From NCBI GenBank assembly GCA_028689545.1, contig JAQVCX010000010.1, positions 1 through 56,024 of the forward strand: a DNA stretch of 56,024 bases, given 5' to 3'. How positions within the stretch are numbered: position 1 is the first letter of the stretch; the number at the start of each line of letters is the position of its first letter. Positions 43,641 to 52,234 of the stretch are shown here, piece after piece. Source of the DNA: Parabacteroides sp. Its GTDB lineage: Bacteria > Bacteroidota > Bacteroidia > Bacteroidales > Tannerellaceae. The position numbers and the translations under genes were made by a program. Under the pieces are notes generated by a model. It was not told where the DNA came from. It did not search any database and was given only the letters and a program-made list of their open reading frames with translations.

Positions 43641-44657
43641 TTACCGATCCGCCGGATAGACAATCCCTAGCTGGCGGCGTACCTCGTCGATAATCTCCAG
43701 CGTGATCAAGGAGTTCTCATGGCTATTGATCTCGGACTCCCGCCTACCGGACAGGACGAGGTTGATGAACTCCGCCACCTCGTAGTAATACTCATCCTTA
43801 TCGGCCGCCACGCTGATGTCTTCCGGAACCGGCTCCGGGCCTTTCCCCATCGCCGGGGCTAGACGGGGGGTATAGGTTACTTTACTGATAATATTGATCC
43901 GGTCCAAGGTCAGGTTCCCGTCCTCCCCTTGTATCTCGGTAGGCAAGGCGGAGTTGGCTATCTTGGAATAAAGCACCGTGGCGTTCATCCCCTCATACGC
44001 CAGATTCACAGCCCCTTGCCCGTCCGCTCCCGAGGAAAGGACTACGCCCGAGGCATCTATCTTCTTCGGGCGGCCAAACAAGACCACCATCGGATAGACC
44101 GTATAAATGCCGATATCCATCATGGCCCCGTTGGACAGCTCCGGCTTGAAGGCGTTCTGCACGATCCCCTCCTTGAACTTATCATAGCGGGAGGAATACT
44201 GGCAATAGCAGGCGAAGTAACGACGAACCGTGCCGACACGCCCCAGTTGCTCCCTCACGGCGAGGAAATTGGGCGTAAGCGTAGGCTTCATCGCCTCCAT
44301 CAACGTGACGTGATAGGTACGGGATGCCTCTATCATCGCGCGCGCCTCATGGGCGTTGGAGGCGAAGGGTTTCTCGCAAAGCACGTGCTTGCCGTGGCTC
44401 ATGCACAGAATGCTCTGGGAGGCATGCAGGAAGTTGGGCGAGGCGATATACACGGCATCGATCAGCGGGCTTTTCGCCATCTCCTCCAAGGAGGTAAACG
44501 TATAGGGTATCTGATGCTTCGAGGCGAAAGCGTCCGCCGTCTGCTGGGTTCTGGAATATACCGCCACCAGCTCGAAACGCTCATCCTGCCTAGCCCCGGC
44601 TATCACCCAATCGGTTATGAAATTGGTTCCTACTACACCAAAACGTACTTTATCCAT
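43641..44657 (-). CDS. Gfo/Idh/MocA family oxidoreductase
   Basis: This 338-residue NAD(P)-dependent oxidoreductase begins with a Rossmann fold (MDKVRFGVVGTNFITDWVIAG) and has the family motif HVLCEKPFASNAHEARAM, whose Glu-Lys-Pro holds the catalytic lysine. The C-terminal domain is the usual open beta-sheet substrate-binding half. Substrates are typically sugars, inositols or their derivatives, but this member cannot be assigned. It lies upstream of the mks promoter on the same strand and has no obvious functional link to it. Confidence 0.88.
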   Translation of the reverse strand: MDKVRFGVVGTNFITDWVIAGARQDERFELVAVYSRTQQTADAFASKHQIPYTFTSLEEMAKSPLIDAVYIASPNFLHASQSILCMSHGKHVLCEKPFASNAHEARAMIEASRTYHVTLMEAMKPTLTPNFLAVREQLGRVGTVRRYFACYCQYSSRYDKFKEGIVQNAFKPELSNGAMMDIGIYTVYPMVVLFGRPKKIDASGVVLSSGADGQGAVNLAYEGMNATVLYSKIANSALPTEIQGEDGNLTLDRINIISKVTYTPRLAPAMGKGPEPVPEDISVAADKDEYYYEVAEFINLVLSGRRESEINSHENSLITLEIIDEVRRQLGIVYPADR

Positions 44658-44687
44658 ATGCTATCGTATATTATGTTTTTAACAAAG

Positions 44688-44719
44688 GAAGGCGGTGCCC
44701 TGTGAGGAACATCGCCTTC
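44688..44719 (-). terminator. Possible hairpin terminator after gcvT
   Basis: Arms GAAGGCG (44688-44694) and CGCCTTC (44713-44719), followed on the minus strand only by a weak CCTTTGTT tract. Confidence 0.4.
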
Positions 44720-44774
44720 GAACTATTTTTACTTCTCTGACTTCTTAAGCTCTTTACTTCTCCCCCCGACTCGC

Positions 44775-45860
44775 TTATTTACGGAAAGGAGCCCTTACTA
44801 CTTGGGCCTTCAGGTTCTTGTTGCGCACCTTGATAAAGATCTCCGTGCCCGCTTTCGCGAATCCGGGCTTCACGTATCCCATGCCGATTCCCTTCTTCAA
44901 TACCGGAGACATCGTGCCGGAAGTGACCACGCCGATCACGTTTCCTTCCGCGTCTACGATCTCATAGCCATGACGGGGAATGCCCTTTTCCTGCAACTCG
45001 AAAGCGCATAGCTTGCGGCTTACGCCCTCTTTCTTCTGACGCTCCAGCTCGGCGCGATTCGTGAAGTCCTTGCCCTCGGCGAACTTCGTGATCCAGCCTA
45101 GGCCGGCCTCTATCGGAGAGGTCGTATCGTCCAAGTCGTTGCCATACAAGCAGAAGCCCATCTCCAGGCGAAGCGTATCGCGTGCTCCCAGACCGATCGG
45201 CTTGATGCCTTCCGGCTTGCCAGCCTCGAAGATAGCGTTCCAGATCGTCATGCCATCACTCGGATAGAAATACAACTCGAAGCCACCCGCGCCGGTATAG
45301 CCCGTGTTGGAGATAATCACCTGCTCGCAACCGGCGAACTCGCCCGTCACGAATGAATAGTAAGGGATGGAAGAGAGGTCTACCGGAGTAAGACGCTGGA
45401 GCACCTCTTGCGCCTTCGGTCCTTGGATAGCCAATTGGGCCGTGCGGTCGGAGGAATTCTCCAACTCGGCACCTACCGTATTATGGCTTACGCACCAAGC
45501 CCAATCCTTGTCGATATTGCCGGCGTTTACGACCAGCAAATATTTCTCCGGCTCGTAATGATAGACCAAGAGGTCGTCTACGATACCTCCCTCGTCGTTC
45601 GGGAAGCAAGTATATTGAGCCTTGCCCAGCGGCAAGACAGAAGCGTCGTTAGACGTCACGCCCTGAATGAAAGCCAAGGCGTTCGGGCCTTTCACCCAAA
45701 ACTCGCCCATGTGGGAGACATCGAACACGCCTACGCCATTCACTACGGTCATGTGTTCGTCGATAATCCCTGAATATTCGATAGGCATATTGAAACCTGC
45801 GAATTCGTGCATCTTTGCGCCCAACGCGATATGTACGTCGGTAAACGGAGTTGTCTTCAT
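44775..45860 (-). CDS. gcvT: Aminomethyltransferase (glycine cleavage T protein)
   Basis: This 361-residue tetrahydrofolate-dependent enzyme releases ammonia from the aminomethyl group carried by the H protein in the glycine cleavage system. Family motifs include [10 protein letters not shown] and [20 protein letters not shown] with the following SPIEAGLGW. Length is normal. GcvH and GcvP are not in the window, so the system's genes are scattered. Its start is preceded by repeated TTATGAT heptads (see the spacer repeat). Confidence 0.95.
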   Translation of the reverse strand: MKTTPFTDVHIALGAKMHEFAGFNMPIEYSGIIDEHMTVVNGVGVFDVSHMGEFWVKGPNALAFIQGVTSNDASVLPLGKAQYTCFPNDEGGIVDDLLVYHYEPEKYLLVVNAGNIDKDWAWCVSHNTVGAELENSSDRTAQLAIQGPKAQEVLQRLTPVDLSSIPYYSFVTGEFAGCEQVIISNTGYTGAGGFELYFYPSDGMTIWNAIFEAGKPEGIKPIGLGARDTLRLEMGFCLYGNDLDDTTSPIEAGLGWITKFAEGKDFTNRAELERQKKEGVSRKLCAFELQEKGIPRHGYEIVDAEGNVIGVVTSGTMSPVLKKGIGMGYVKPGFAKAGTEIFIKVRNKNLKAQVVRAPFRK

Positions 45861-45925
45861 GTAATTATGATTTATGATTTATGATTTATAACTGTCAACT
45901 TTCACTTGTCAACTGTCAACTGAAT
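45861..45925. repeat. Low-complexity junction repeat between gcvT and pepT
   Basis: Three ATGATTT heptads (around 45865-45890) are followed by AACTGTC-type repeats that run into the end of pepT, so that the last pepT codons (TVDK and stop) are written in repeat sequence. Confidence 0.6.
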
Positions 45926-47119
45926 AATGGCTACCACGGTCTCCATGCTCTTCTCTAAGGAGCGAACGGGTAAGAACTCGTAACGTCCGTGGAAGTTCAG
46001 GCCCCCGGCGAAGATGTTCGGGCAAGGCAATCCCATAAACGACAGGCGGGCACCATCCGTACCGCCCCGTATCGGCTTCACGATCGGCTCTACCCCTACG
46101 GAGGTCATCGCCTCAAACGCCAAGTCTACGATGTGTTTCTGGGGCTCTACCACCTCACGCATATTGTAATACTGATCCCGAAGCTCCAGGCGCGCGCATC
46201 CCGGATATGCCTCATTCATCCTATCCACCAACGTACGCAGCAATTCCTTCTTCTCCTCGAACAACTTCCGGTCGTGGTCGCGGATGATATAAGACAGGGT
46301 GGCCTCCTCTACCGAGCCGGTCATGCCGGTCAAATGGAAGAATCCCTCATAGCCGGTCGTATGCTCCGGGCGTTGCCCCTCCGGTAACCAAGAGGCGAAC
46401 TCGATCGCACGCAGCGAGGCGTTTAGCATCTTGTCCTTGGCGTATCCCGGATGTACGTTCAAGCCCTTGAAGATAACCTTGGCGCCGGCGGCGTTGAAGT
46501 TCTCATACTCCAGCTCGCCTATCTGCCCACCGTCGATCGTATATCCCCAATCACAGCCGAACTTCTCCACGTCGAAATGATCGGCTCCCTGCCCGATCTC
46601 CTCATCCGGTGTGAAAGCGATACGGATCTTGCCGTGCTCGATCTCCGGATGGTCTTTCAGATATTGCATAGCGGCCATGATAGCGGCCACGCCTCCCTTA
46701 TCGTCGGCGCCCAATAAGGTCTTGCCGTTGGTCACGATAAGATCCTGTCCCTTGTAATCGGAAAGCTCCGGGAACATTGATAGAGATAATACCACATTCT
46801 CTTCCGCGTCCAACACGATATCACCCCCCTGGTAAGTAACGATACGAGGCTGAACGTCCTTGCCCGACATATCCGGACTCGTATCCAGATGGGCGATAAA
46901 GCCGATCGTGGGGATCTCGCGGTCCGTATTAGCCGGCAGAGTAGCCATTACATAGCTATGCTCATCCAAGGAGATCTCCTCCATGCCAATCGCTTCCAAC
47001 TCCTTCACCAAAGCCTCGGCGAAGACACGTTGCCCCGGCGTACTAGGAGTCGTAGCCGTCTCCTCGCTCGACTGGGTATCGAACGTAACGTACTTTAAAA
47101 ATCTATCTAAAACTGTCAT
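45902..47119 (-). CDS. pepT: Peptidase T (tripeptidase)
   Basis: This 405-residue M20 family zinc peptidase removes the N-terminal residue from tripeptides. Metal ligands and catalytic residues are visible: His77 and Asp79 in [14 protein letters not shown], the aspartate in [12 protein letters not shown], the Glu pair in [12 protein letters not shown], and the C-terminal [12 protein letters not shown]. Length matches PepT. The last four residues are encoded by the junction repeat shared with gcvT's upstream region. Confidence 0.95.
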   Translation of the reverse strand: MTVLDRFLKYVTFDTQSSEETATTPSTPGQRVFAEALVKELEAIGMEEISLDEHSYVMATLPANTDREIPTIGFIAHLDTSPDMSGKDVQPRIVTYQGGDIVLDAEENVVLSLSMFPELSDYKGQDLIVTNGKTLLGADDKGGVAAIMAAMQYLKDHPEIEHGKIRIAFTPDEEIGQGADHFDVEKFGCDWGYTIDGGQIGELEYENFNAAGAKVIFKGLNVHPGYAKDKMLNASLRAIEFASWLPEGQRPEHTTGYEGFFHLTGMTGSVEEATLSYIIRDHDRKLFEEKKELLRTLVDRMNEAYPGCARLELRDQYYNMREVVEPQKHIVDLAFEAMTSVGVEPIVKPIRGGTDGARLSFMGLPCPNIFAGGLNFHGRYEFLPVRSLEKSMETVVAIIQLTVDK

Positions 47120-47170
47120 AGCTCACTCTTTTAAAACAGCCATAAAAGTAACTAAAGCAAGTTACATGAC

Positions 47171-47202
47171 AAAAAAATAGCGAGACTAATTGCCCCGCTA
47201 TT
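47171..47202 (-). terminator. Hairpin terminator after the purF-like gene
   Basis: Arms AATAGCG (47176-47182) and CGCTATT (47196-47202); on the minus strand the hairpin runs into a T7 tract. Confidence 0.7.
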
Positions 47203-47225
47203 CCCGTTTCTCTCAAAAAATGTCA

Positions 47226-48632
47226 TTAAAAGTGGCTCGAACCGTCGAAACAGTGCGTACAAACCTTACACTTAGGAAGGCCGATCGCCTCCATCAAGGT
47301 CTCCAGCGTATTAAACTTCAAGGAGCTCAACCCGAAACGCTCGGCGATGATCCCTACCATCTTCTTATATTCCGGCGAGTCTGTCGTGGCGTATTTCTCC
47401 AGGTTCTTATTCTCATCCCCCTCCAGCTCCTTGATAATCTGGCGAGTGATCAGCTCCAGCGGGCTCTTGGACGAAGTGAAACCGATAAACGGACAGCTAT
47501 AGATCAACGGAGGGCAGGCGATACGCATATGCACCTCTTTCGCCCCATAATCGTATAAGATCTTCACGTTATCGCGGAGCTGCGTGCCACGCACGATCGA
47601 GTCGTCGCAGAAAAGGATGCGCCGGCCTTCCAGCATCGCGCGGTTCGGTATCAATTTCATCTTGGCCACCAAGGAGCGCATCTCCTGGTTGGCGGGCGTG
47701 AAGCTACGAGGCCACGTCGGCGTGTACTTGGCTATCGCCCGGTGATAAGGCACCCCCTTACCTTCCGCGTATCCCAAGGCCATACCCACGCCGGAGTCCG
47801 GGATGCCACAGGCGCAATCCACCTCCGAGTCGTCTTTCTGCCCCATCTTATAGCCACTCATGAAGCGGACATCCTCCACGTTCTTCCCCTCATAGCAAGA
47901 CACGGGGAATCCATAATATACCCAAAGGAAAGAGCAGATCTGCATGCCCTCGTTCGGCTTACGCATCTGCTCCATACCATCGGCACGCAAACGGACGATC
48001 TCGCCCGGGCCTATAAATTTCTCGATCTCATAATCCAAGTTCGGCAGGCTGCTAGACTCGCTGGTCGCCGCGTAAGCCCCGTCTTTCCTCCCGATCACGA
48101 CCGGCGTACGCCCCCATTTGTCGCGGGCGGCGATGATGCCATCCTCCGTCAGGAGCAACATGGAGCAAGAGCCCTTTATCTTCTCGTAAACATTCTCAAT
48201 GCCCTCCACGAAGTCCTTGCCTTGCGTGATCAGCAAAGCGATCAACTCCGTCTGATTCGTTTTTCCTGAACTTAATTCAGAGAAGTGCATATTCGCTTTC
48301 AACAAATCACGCTCCAATTCCTCCAGGTTATTGATCTTCGCCACCGTCACGATCGCGAATTTCCCCAGGTGAGAGTTGATCGCGATTGGCTGCGCGTCCG
48401 TATCGCTGATAATCCCAATCCCGGCCTTTCCCTTGAATTTAGAAAGCCCCGGTTCAAACTTGGTGCGGAAATAAGAATTCTCCAGATTGTGGATCGAACG
48501 CGTAAATCCTTCTTCCTTATCGTACGTAGCCATACCGCCTCTGCGGGTTCCTAGATGAGAATTGTAGTCCGTACCATAGAATAAATCCGTAATACAGTCT
48601 CCTTTAGAAATAGTTCCGAAAAAACCACCCAT
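47226..48632 (-). CDS. PurF-like phosphoribosyl/amidotransferase lacking the glutaminase cysteine
   Basis: This 468-residue protein has both PurF domains. The C-terminal PRPP-binding site is intact (ILFCDDSIVRGTQL, with DDSIVRGT at about residues 343-350), and cysteines near the end (CKVCTHC) could bind an iron-sulfur cluster. The N-terminus, however, reads MGGFFGT where active PurF has MCGIVG, so Gly replaces the catalytic Cys. An in-frame stop three codons upstream rules out a longer start. It may use free ammonia, use ammonia supplied by a partner, or have another role. A true PurF may exist elsewhere. It has a full promoter at 48666-48698. Confidence 0.8.
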   Translation of the reverse strand: MGGFFGTISKGDCITDLFYGTDYNSHLGTRRGGMATYDKEEGFTRSIHNLENSYFRTKFEPGLSKFKGKAGIGIISDTDAQPIAINSHLGKFAIVTVAKINNLEELERDLLKANMHFSELSSGKTNQTELIALLITQGKDFVEGIENVYEKIKGSCSMLLLTEDGIIAARDKWGRTPVVIGRKDGAYAATSESSSLPNLDYEIEKFIGPGEIVRLRADGMEQMRKPNEGMQICSFLWVYYGFPVSCYEGKNVEDVRFMSGYKMGQKDDSEVDCACGIPDSGVGMALGYAEGKGVPYHRAIAKYTPTWPRSFTPANQEMRSLVAKMKLIPNRAMLEGRRILFCDDSIVRGTQLRDNVKILYDYGAKEVHMRIACPPLIYSCPFIGFTSSKSPLELITRQIIKELEGDENKNLEKYATTDSPEYKKMVGIIAERFGLSSLKFNTLETLMEAIGLPKCKVCTHCFDGSSHF

Positions 48633-48665
48633 TGTTTTTTATGTTTGTATTTATGTTTGAAGTCG

Positions 48666-48698
48666 CAAAGTTACAAGTTTATTTATATATGTTCCAAA
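48666..48698 (-). promoter_or_regulatory. Promoter of the purF-like gene
   Basis: Minus-strand TTTG at 48695-48698, 21 bp spacing, TAACTTTG at 48666-48673, 34 bp before the start codon. A complete consensus match. Confidence 0.75.
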
Positions 48699-48732
48699 AT
48701 TTACCTCATAACGTTTACCCTCATCGGCAAAT

Positions 48733-48768
48733 AAAAAAAAGGACACCCCCGCGAAGGGATATCCTTTT
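48733..48768 (-). terminator. Hairpin terminator after rpmA
   Basis: Imperfect arms at about 48738-48749 and 48756-48767 with a minus-strand T8 run at 48733-48740. Confidence 0.75.
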
Positions 48769-48791
48769 CCTTATTCTTTAGCCGCGAAGAC

Positions 48792-49058
48792 TTACGCCTC
48801 GGCAACGACTTCTTGTATAGAAACGAATGATCTGTTTTCTTTTCCTCTACGGAAAGTAACCACGCCATCTACCAACGCATACAACGTATGGTCCTTACCG
48901 ATACCTACGTTCTCGCCCGGATGATGAACAGTACCTCTTTGGCGAACAAGAATGTTACCAGCTTTAGCAACCTCACCACCAAAAAGCTTAACACCTAATC
49001 TTTTACTTTGTGATTCACGGCCGTTCTTAGAACTACCCACACCTTTCTTATGTGCCAT
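48792..49058 (-). CDS. rpmA: 50S ribosomal protein L27
   Basis: This 88-residue protein starts [20 protein letters not shown], the conserved N-terminus that reaches towards the peptidyl transferase centre and contacts tRNA ends. No Firmicutes-type N-terminal extension is present. It lies 22 bp downstream of rplU, the normal rplU-rpmA operon. Confidence 0.97.
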   Translation of the reverse strand: MAHKKGVGSSKNGRESQSKRLGVKLFGGEVAKAGNILVRQRGTVHHPGENVGIGKDHTLYALVDGVVTFRRGKENRSFVSIQEVVAEA

Positions 49059-49080
49059 TTCTTTTCTTCTCCTTTAAACG

Positions 49081-49398
49081 TTAAGCAACAACTTCTTTAA
49101 TACTTACCTCAGTGAACTGCTGACGATGACCGTTCAATTTACGGTAACCTTTTCTTCTCTTCTTGTGGAATACCAGCACCTTGTCACCTTTTACCAGCGG
49201 AGATAATACCTCGCATACTACCTTTGCGCCTTCTACAGTAGGAACACCCACTGTTACCTCACCGTTGTTATCTACTAACAACACCTTGTCAAACTCCACA
49301 ACAGCACCGCTCTCGGCGTTCTGAATGTGATGAACGAACAGCTTCTTACCTTGCTCAGCCTTGAACTGTTGTCCGTTAATTTCTACGATTACGTACAT
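49081..49398 (-). CDS. rplU: 50S ribosomal protein L21
   Basis: This 105-residue protein starts [20 protein letters not shown] and contains the conserved [19 protein letters not shown] near the end, which binds 23S rRNA. It is the first gene of rplU-rpmA, with a promoter at 49488-49517 and a leader of about 85 nt that can fold into a GC-rich hairpin. Confidence 0.97.
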   Translation of the reverse strand: MYVIVEINGQQFKAEQGKKLFVHHIQNAESGAVVEFDKVLLVDNNGEVTVGVPTVEGAKVVCEVLSPLVKGDKVLVFHKKRRKGYRKLNGHRQQFTEVSIKEVVA

Positions 49399-49481
49399 CT
49401 GTCTTAAAATCTTTTAAACAGGTTAGGTCCCGGGGGTGGGCTCCGTCTCCGGCTCCACTTAATTTACCCTCTGCGGAAAAT
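49399..49481 (-). promoter_or_regulatory. Structured leader of rplU
   Basis: Between the promoter and the L21 start the transcript can fold a hairpin with outer stem GTGG/CCAC and inner stem CCG-GAGA-CGG (about 49430-49460). Ribosomal protein leaders often bind their own product to limit synthesis; that role is an inference. Confidence 0.35.
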
Positions 49482-49487
49482 CGACTG

Positions 49488-49517
49488 CAAAGATAGGGGT
49501 TTTTATTTAAAGGACAA
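49488..49517 (-). promoter_or_regulatory. Promoter of rplU-rpmA
   Basis: Minus-strand TTG at 49515-49517, 19 bp spacing, TATCTTTG at 49488-49495. Confidence 0.7.
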
Positions 49518-49539
49518 GGGGAGAGGGGGAAAAAAAGCA

Positions 49540-51120
49540 TCACTCTTCTTTTATCGCCCATTCTTCTATGGTTCGCGTCTCCGTGGAAAAGTTCACGCCG
49601 CATTTAACCAGTTTACGCCCATCGGCCGAGAAAGGGATCATATAGCCCTTTTCATCAATTTGCGCCAAGGCCTCTTGAGCCGATTTATTTATCTTCAACT
49701 CAAAGACATAAATCGTCGTGGGGGTGAACATCACCATATCCGCGCGGCCACGGCAAGTCTTGACTTGCGTCTGCACATAATTACTCATGAAAGAAAACAT
49801 CAAATAGAATATAGTCTCGTAATAGTATTCGTTTTTCTCCATGTCTTGAAGAATCGCCTTACCTCCCTCCGGATAAGGAATGCCTGCCATATACGCGCGA
49901 AGAGAGACAAGGGCTTCCTCTATCGCCTCATTCCTCATCGCGTTACAAAATCTATAGATGAAGCCGCGAACCTCATAGATATCCTGCGGCATATACAGCG
50001 GGATCAGGTTCTCCACCAAACCGGCGCGAACTTCCTTGTTGGGAATAGCTAGATGATACATTTGCGCGTCGCGCTCATAGCCCTTTATCGTAAGGTAACC
50101 GCTCTGGTAAAGTAAGGGTATCGCGTTAGAGAGCGCTTCCGTAGGACGATCAAAATCGGACGCGCCCGCCACGATGTCATCCAGAGCGGTGACATCGGTC
50201 TTGAACCTCCGCATCTGATGGATTAAATAAGAGGGGGTGGCCGACTCGAACCAATAAGACGCCAGCTCTTTCTGGTTAAACGCCTTCAATACGCTATAGG
50301 GGTTATAGACATCCTCCAGCTCGCGACTGAAATGATAGCCATCGTATAGCGACTTCAAACGTAGCTTCATCTCCTCCGCGCTACATTCATACTTATCGGC
50401 CAACATTTGAATATCCGGGTCAAACACCGTATGCAATTCCGCTTCCGTAATGCCACAAATAGCGGCGTATTCGGGCTGCATGCTAATATTCGTCAGATTG
50501 TTGATAACACTGAATACGCTTAATTGCGAGAATTTGGTTATCCCCGTGATAAAGGCGAAACGAATATCCGCGTCGCTGGCTTTCAATGGCGCGTAAAACT
50601 CCTGCATCATGATACGCACCTTATCTAATTTATCTTGCTCGTGCAGCATGTCCAATAGCGGGGCATCGTATTCGTCGATTATAATGACCGCTTTCTCTCC
50701 GCTTCGCACATGGGCGCGCCTTATCAGATCCTGGAATCTATCCCCGGGTGTTTTCCCTTGGCCATCAAGTCCATACAGCGCCTCATACTCCTCCAATTTA
50801 TTGACCAATTTCCCATAGACAAACTCCGGCTCCACATTCTTCAGCGTGCTGAAGTCGAAATGGAGCACCGGATAAGATCTCCACTCTTTCTCCAGACGCT
50901 CGATAGCCAGCCCCTTAAACAGGTCCTTCCTGCCTTGAAAATAATACTTCAGGGTGCTCGACAAAAGGGATTTACCAAACCGGCGAGGCCGGCTCAAGAA
51001 TATATAGAAATTCCTCGATAAATCATAAACAAGCTCCGTCTTATCCACATAGACACAACCCGCGTCGATGAGTTTCTCGAAATCTTGTATTCCTACAGGG
51101 TAAATTCTCTTTTGTGTCAT
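49540..51120 (-). CDS. AAA-ATPase_like / PD-(D/E)XK nuclease-like protein (DUF1703)
   Basis: This 526-residue protein has the N-terminal AAA-ATPase_like domain, starting YPVGIQDFEKLIDAGCVYVD and with the modified Walker A RPRRFGKS at residues 44-51. The C-terminal DUF1703 domain has a PD-(D/E)XK-type core, Asp461 then Glu474-Leu-Lys476 (GRADMVMFTPT, YVFELK). The family is greatly expanded in Bacteroidota; its function is unproven, and defence or mobile-element roles have been suggested. It has its own promoter. A 29-codon remnant of a second copy lies just upstream. Confidence 0.85.
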   Translation of the reverse strand: MTQKRIYPVGIQDFEKLIDAGCVYVDKTELVYDLSRNFYIFLSRPRRFGKSLLSSTLKYYFQGRKDLFKGLAIERLEKEWRSYPVLHFDFSTLKNVEPEFVYGKLVNKLEEYEALYGLDGQGKTPGDRFQDLIRRAHVRSGEKAVIIIDEYDAPLLDMLHEQDKLDKVRIMMQEFYAPLKASDADIRFAFITGITKFSQLSVFSVINNLTNISMQPEYAAICGITEAELHTVFDPDIQMLADKYECSAEEMKLRLKSLYDGYHFSRELEDVYNPYSVLKAFNQKELASYWFESATPSYLIHQMRRFKTDVTALDDIVAGASDFDRPTEALSNAIPLLYQSGYLTIKGYERDAQMYHLAIPNKEVRAGLVENLIPLYMPQDIYEVRGFIYRFCNAMRNEAIEEALVSLRAYMAGIPYPEGGKAILQDMEKNEYYYETIFYLMFSFMSNYVQTQVKTCRGRADMVMFTPTTIYVFELKINKSAQEALAQIDEKGYMIPFSADGRKLVKCGVNFSTETRTIEEWAIKEE

Positions 51121-51141
51121 AACCTTAGCTCCATTTTATCA

Positions 51142-51172
51142 CAAAGTTACTACAATATCTCTAATGCGGCAA
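51142..51172 (-). promoter_or_regulatory. Promoter of the AAA-ATPase_like gene
   Basis: Minus-strand TTG at 51170-51172, 20 bp spacing, TAACTTTG at 51142-51149. The -33 region overlaps the remnant of the second copy. Confidence 0.7.
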
Positions 51173-51250
51173 TACCGGATCTATTAATAATCGGTTACGT
51201 TCCGACTCGAAACTCTGTATCCCTATCGGCAATTTACGCATAGTCGTCAT
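51161..51250 (-). pseudogene. Remnant of a second AAA-ATPase_like gene
   Basis: A 29-codon frame begins MTTMRKLPIGIQSFESERNR and then stops. Its start, with (K/Y)P(I/V)GIQ(S/D)FE, is the characteristic N-terminus of the AAA-ATPase_like family and aligns with YPVGIQDFEKL of the intact gene at 49540-51120. Everything after residue 15 has been lost. It is likely what remains after deletion or replacement of a tandem copy, and the promoter of the intact gene now lies partly in it. Confidence 0.6.
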
Positions 51251-51264
51251 AATCCTTTTGTGTT

Positions 51265-51471
51265 CTATTGGTTGTCCCGAAGCTCCCCCAATAAGTCATT
51301 TAAAATATAATCGTCGCTCATCAAATGAAGTCCATACTTGCTATCATGCAACATAGAACAGGTGCGCGTATCATAGAAGATGGCGAGCGCACGCTCCGGG
51401 GATATCTGCAAACGATCCGCTAGCCGCATAATAATCCGGGCGACCTTTCTCCAAAGCACGTGCTCCCTCAT
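51265..51471 (-). CDS. DUF3791-like small protein
   Basis: This 68-residue helical protein (VLWRKVARIIMRLADRLQIS, then GLHLMSDDYILNDLL) resembles the small DUF3791 proteins of Bacteroidota, which often sit beside DUF3990 genes in what look like two-part modules. No DUF3990 gene is present here. Its start overlaps the upstream gene's stop by 4 bp, so the two small genes are translated together. Confidence 0.6.
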   Translation of the reverse strand: MREHVLWRKVARIIMRLADRLQISPERALAIFYDTRTCSMLHDSKYGLHLMSDDYILNDLLGELRDNQ

Positions 51472-51728
51472 AGCTGCCCCCCTCCTTTCGTTCCAGCGGA
51501 GGCGGCTTCCCAGTTTCGCAAGGCTTCCACGACATCCTCCGCCACGTGCCGCAGGCTTTGGGTGTGCATGACATCATAACAATCCAGCAGCAGGCTACGC
51601 ACCAAGCCTACCTTCTCCAAACGCCTACGCATTTCCATCGGAGAGATGCCCATCTCCTTGGCGGAAGCTTCTATGGCCATCACCGCAAAATGGATCTTAT
51701 CTTCTATTTCCGTGTGTTGAATATCCAT
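51468..51728 (-). CDS. DUF3791-family small protein
   Basis: This 86-residue helical protein contains the DUF3791 pattern ending in LLLDCYDVMHTQSLRHVAED, where the YDxxHTxS segment is characteristic. The frame is open further upstream, but the ATG at 51728 (MDIQHTEIED) begins the conserved part. The family has no established biochemical role. It overlaps the next small gene by 4 bp; together they look like the surviving members of a DUF3791/DUF3990 cassette. Confidence 0.6.
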   Translation of the reverse strand: MDIQHTEIEDKIHFAVMAIEASAKEMGISPMEMRRRLEKVGLVRSLLLDCYDVMHTQSLRHVAEDVVEALRNWEAASAGTKGGGQL

Positions 51729-51826
51729 ATATCCATATCTCGTATTATCTATCCTCCTTCTATACAAAGATAGTAATATTCGCGGTTTTATCCTATACTT
51801 TTCTTGATTATTATTCCCTGCCGGGC

Positions 51827-52010
51827 TCAATCGGCACGCTCTTCTCTTTCTTGCATATAAGCGATATAGCACTCAAGGGCTTCCCACGCTAGCTTACGGA
51901 AGCGGTCCGCGTCGCCCAGGTGATACCAAAGGACGTTTACCAAGCGGGCGTACGCGCTGAAATGGATATCCTCACCTTTTTTTTAAGGAACCATAGGTGT
52001 CGCCACCCAT
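51827..52010 (-). pseudogene. Small gene interrupted by a frameshift in an A8 run
   Basis: On the minus strand an ATG at 52010 begins MGGDTYGSLKKR and stops. After removal of one A from the A8 run (positions 51977-51984) the frame stays open for 60 codons: MGGDTYGSLKK joins GEDIHFSAYARLVNVLWYHL and continues through ADRFRKLAWEALECYIAYMQ to a stop at 51827. The start is preceded by an unusual strong Shine-Dalgarno-like AAGGAGGG. The reading could be a real inactivating mutation, a slippage-switched gene or an assembly error. The product looks like a small helical protein of Bacteroidota accessory regions; I cannot name the family. Confidence 0.6.
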
Positions 52011-52234
52011 CCTTCCCTCCTTACATATAATAGCTTTTGTCAACTTGGTTATTTTTAGTATCATGGCGATATATTCGCCCAAAAGGGGATAAGATTGAAA
52101 AAGATACATGTCTAGTTTGTTATTATTTATTTAATTATATTAATACCATTAACAATGGGATGTACAGTTCATCCCGAGCTTTATTTTACAAGCCTTACCT
52201 TCGCCTCGATTATTAATCTTAAATATAAGAAGAT

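Noticed and set aside
51977-51984. Programmed -1 ribosomal frameshift at the A8 run
   Set aside because: The frame needed downstream requires skipping one base (+1), not slipping back one, and no stimulatory structure is evident.
52011-52234. Additional small gene before the VirE-N gene
   Set aside because: Frames are short, AT-rich and broken by stops; only a weak 6-bp hairpin is visible.
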